Shown: in pieces, positions 5,926 to 6,690 of the stretch
Layout: each line of letters starts with the position of its first letter
Numbering within the stretch: the first letter of the stretch is position 1
Origin: an uncultured bacterium
Lineage (GTDB): Bacteria > Auribacterota > Tritonobacteria > UBA1439
DNA length: 6,690 nt
Direction: 5' to 3'
NCBI GenBank assembly: GCA_937858775.1
Contig: CALLYX010000377.1
Location: forward strand, 1 to 6,690
Notes under the pieces: model-generated
The model's input: the letters and a program-made list of their open reading frames with translations, nothing else
What the model was told of the DNA's origin: nothing
The model's database searches: none
Position numbers and translations under genes: made by a program

Positions 5926-6690
5926 CCCTGGATCCTCATTTCGTCGTCGATGACGTGGTGGCGGGCAAGTGCAGTCCGGCACTTCTGCAATGCTTTTTCC
6001 GCCTCTGCCTTGTATTCATCGAGCTCTCCCTTTTCGACTCGCGCATTCTGATTCTCTATCCACGTCTTGTATTCTCGAGCTAGTCCCGCCAGAGTCTCGA
6101 TCAGCTTATCCGTTTCCAGCTCCGACAAAGTCTTCATGTCCAGCTCGAGTGCATCCAACCCCGGAATCTCACTGGTACTTGGCGCTTCCGTCATGGGCAC
6201 GTCATAATCGGGGATCACGACCGTCTCAAGGCTAACCGCGCGACCGACAGCCCCCTCGGCTGTCGTCGCATGCACGCTCACTCCATGACCGCTCGCGAAT
6301 TCGATCTTATCGCGGTAGAGCATCGTGAGGGCTGCCCTGTCCTCGTCGTCAGACCCCATCGCGCTCGATATCTTCTTGCAGAAGATGGGCGTTCCGTCAG
6401 GGGAGGTGACCACCAGTTTGGGCTGGAATAGCCAAGTCTCGTCCTTGTTCTTTTCCTGGGCTTCCTGCGCGTTTACGAGAAAAAGGGTTATAATCTTTTC
6501 GGCGTCCTTCGATGTGGCGCGAACGATCCCTTCGATCCTCACGTCAGGCCGATCCGGATCGGGAACGAGAGCCTTTATGGGTCCAGGCGTGAGGGCTAGG
6601 CTTATTGTTCCCCCAGCGGGCTCTCGCTTCCAAACCGTTCTTGCCTGCCCGGCATCAGTCATGTGGACTTCGCTCTTCGTTCTCTGATAG
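5862..6690 (-). CDS. DrmA-like (DISARM helicase) fragment, open at right edge and broken downstream
   Basis: The frame is open from 6690. An ATG lies at 6662, but there is no convincing ribosome site there and nine upstream codons are also open, so the real gene probably starts outside the window. From memory, this resembles the region that precedes the helicase motifs of DrmA, the large helicase of DISARM anti-phage systems. Counted from 6662, the matching parts are a VWKREP segment, ITLFLVNAQ (58-66), ETWLFQPKL (75-83), GTPIFCKK (90-97), MLYRDKIEFASGHGVSVHA (114-132), LDMKTLSEL (174-182) and a helical YKTWIENQ region (198-205). Similarity ends after CRTALAR (228-234), where an AFRFAN-type segment and then the helicase motor would be expected. 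The last 32 codons to 5862 are Arg/Pro-rich out-of-frame readthrough that overlaps the next ORF by 64 bases. No Walker A or B motif is in view, so helicase function is not shown here. Probably non-functional as drawn. Confidence 0.6.
   Translation of the reverse strand, partial: YQRTKSEVHMTDAGQARTVWKREPAGGTISLALTPGPIKALVPDPDRPDVRIEGIVRATSKDAEKIITLFLVNAQEAQEKNKDETWLFQPKLVVTSPDGTPIFCKKISSAMGSDDEDRAALTMLYRDKIEFASGHGVSVHATTAEGAVGRAVSLETVVIPDYDVPMTEAPSTSEIPGLDALELDMKTLSELETDKLIETLAGLAREYKTWIENQNARVEKGELDEYKAEAEKALQKCRTALARHHVIDDEMRIQGWLPRESWPRPSRLSRRPAGP
5933..5938 (-). promoter_or_regulatory. Shine-Dalgarno of the H1-like/AlaS ORF
   Basis: TGAGGA on the minus strand, 7 bases before the ATG at 5925. 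The good site and spacing suggest that the H1-like 5' end is a genuine gene start, and they favour 5925 over the ATG at 5982. Confidence 0.6.
5935..5965. other. Composition and homology breakpoint
   Basis: Similarity to the DrmA-type protein stops at about codon 234 of its frame (near 5961). The H1-like gene's ribosome site begins at 5938. To the right the DNA has lower GC and mixed third positions; to the left it is very GC-rich. I see no direct repeat, terminal inverted repeat or tRNA at the junction that would identify a mobile element. Confidence 0.55.

Noticed and set aside
5930..5935. GGATCC (BamHI site) at the breakpoint as a cloning-junction mark
   Set aside because: The same hexamer occurs several more times in the window, for example in hisH, hisD and the AlaS editing domain, so its presence here is not informative.
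5967..5987. Inverted repeat AAGTGC/GCACTT near the breakpoint as a possible recombination site or hairpin
   Set aside because: It is only six bases per arm and sits inside the DrmA-like coding sequence. There is no second copy elsewhere and no T-run.
5014..6051. Plus-strand 345-residue frame across the AlaS-like gene and breakpoint
   Set aside because: It is the complement of the alaS editing domain and the KKAA repeat. Its Arg/Leu/Gly repeat is the antisense reading of the Lys/Ala repeat, with no independent support.

Overview
The window holds a tightly packed minus-strand run of histidine biosynthesis genes. It probably comes from a high-GC bacterium, and possibly from a metagenome assembly. 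By eye, positions 1 to about 5935 are very GC-rich with strong G/C at third codon positions. Positions from about 5960 to 6690 are visibly less GC-rich. I cannot assign a phylum. No rRNA, tRNA, CRISPR array, insertion sequence or convincing promoter or terminator is visible, and no gene-free stretch exceeds about 50 bases.

Reading in the direction of transcription (right to left), the layout is as follows. First comes a fragment of a large protein that I recognise as resembling DrmA, the helicase of the DISARM anti-phage system. It is open at the right edge and loses its family similarity at about position 5961. Next is an ORF that begins with a lysine/alanine repeat tail like a bacterial histone H1-like protein. 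This runs in frame into the editing and C-terminal domains of alanyl-tRNA synthetase, with the whole aminoacylation half missing. Then follow hisD, hisC, hisB, hisH and hisA, the last cut by the left edge.

The his genes are closely coupled. ATGA stop/start overlaps join the alaS-like gene to hisD, hisC to hisB, and hisH to hisA. hisD and hisC overlap by about 10 bases, and only hisB to hisH has a short spacer (about 51 bases). Together they encode HisA (ProFAR isomerase), the HisH glutaminase subunit of IGP synthase, HisB (dehydratase only), HisC (aminotransferase) and HisD (dehydrogenase). The HisF partner, HisG, HisI/HisE and a histidinol-phosphate phosphatase are not in view. hisF may lie just past the left edge.

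The part most worth checking is 5700-5970. Two breaks in protein homology fall within about 250 bases, one of them together with a change in base composition. This is either a real rearrangement that created an H1-tail/AlaS-editing fusion next to a broken defence gene, or a chimeric assembly join. The sequence alone does not settle which, and I consider the assembly explanation at least as likely.
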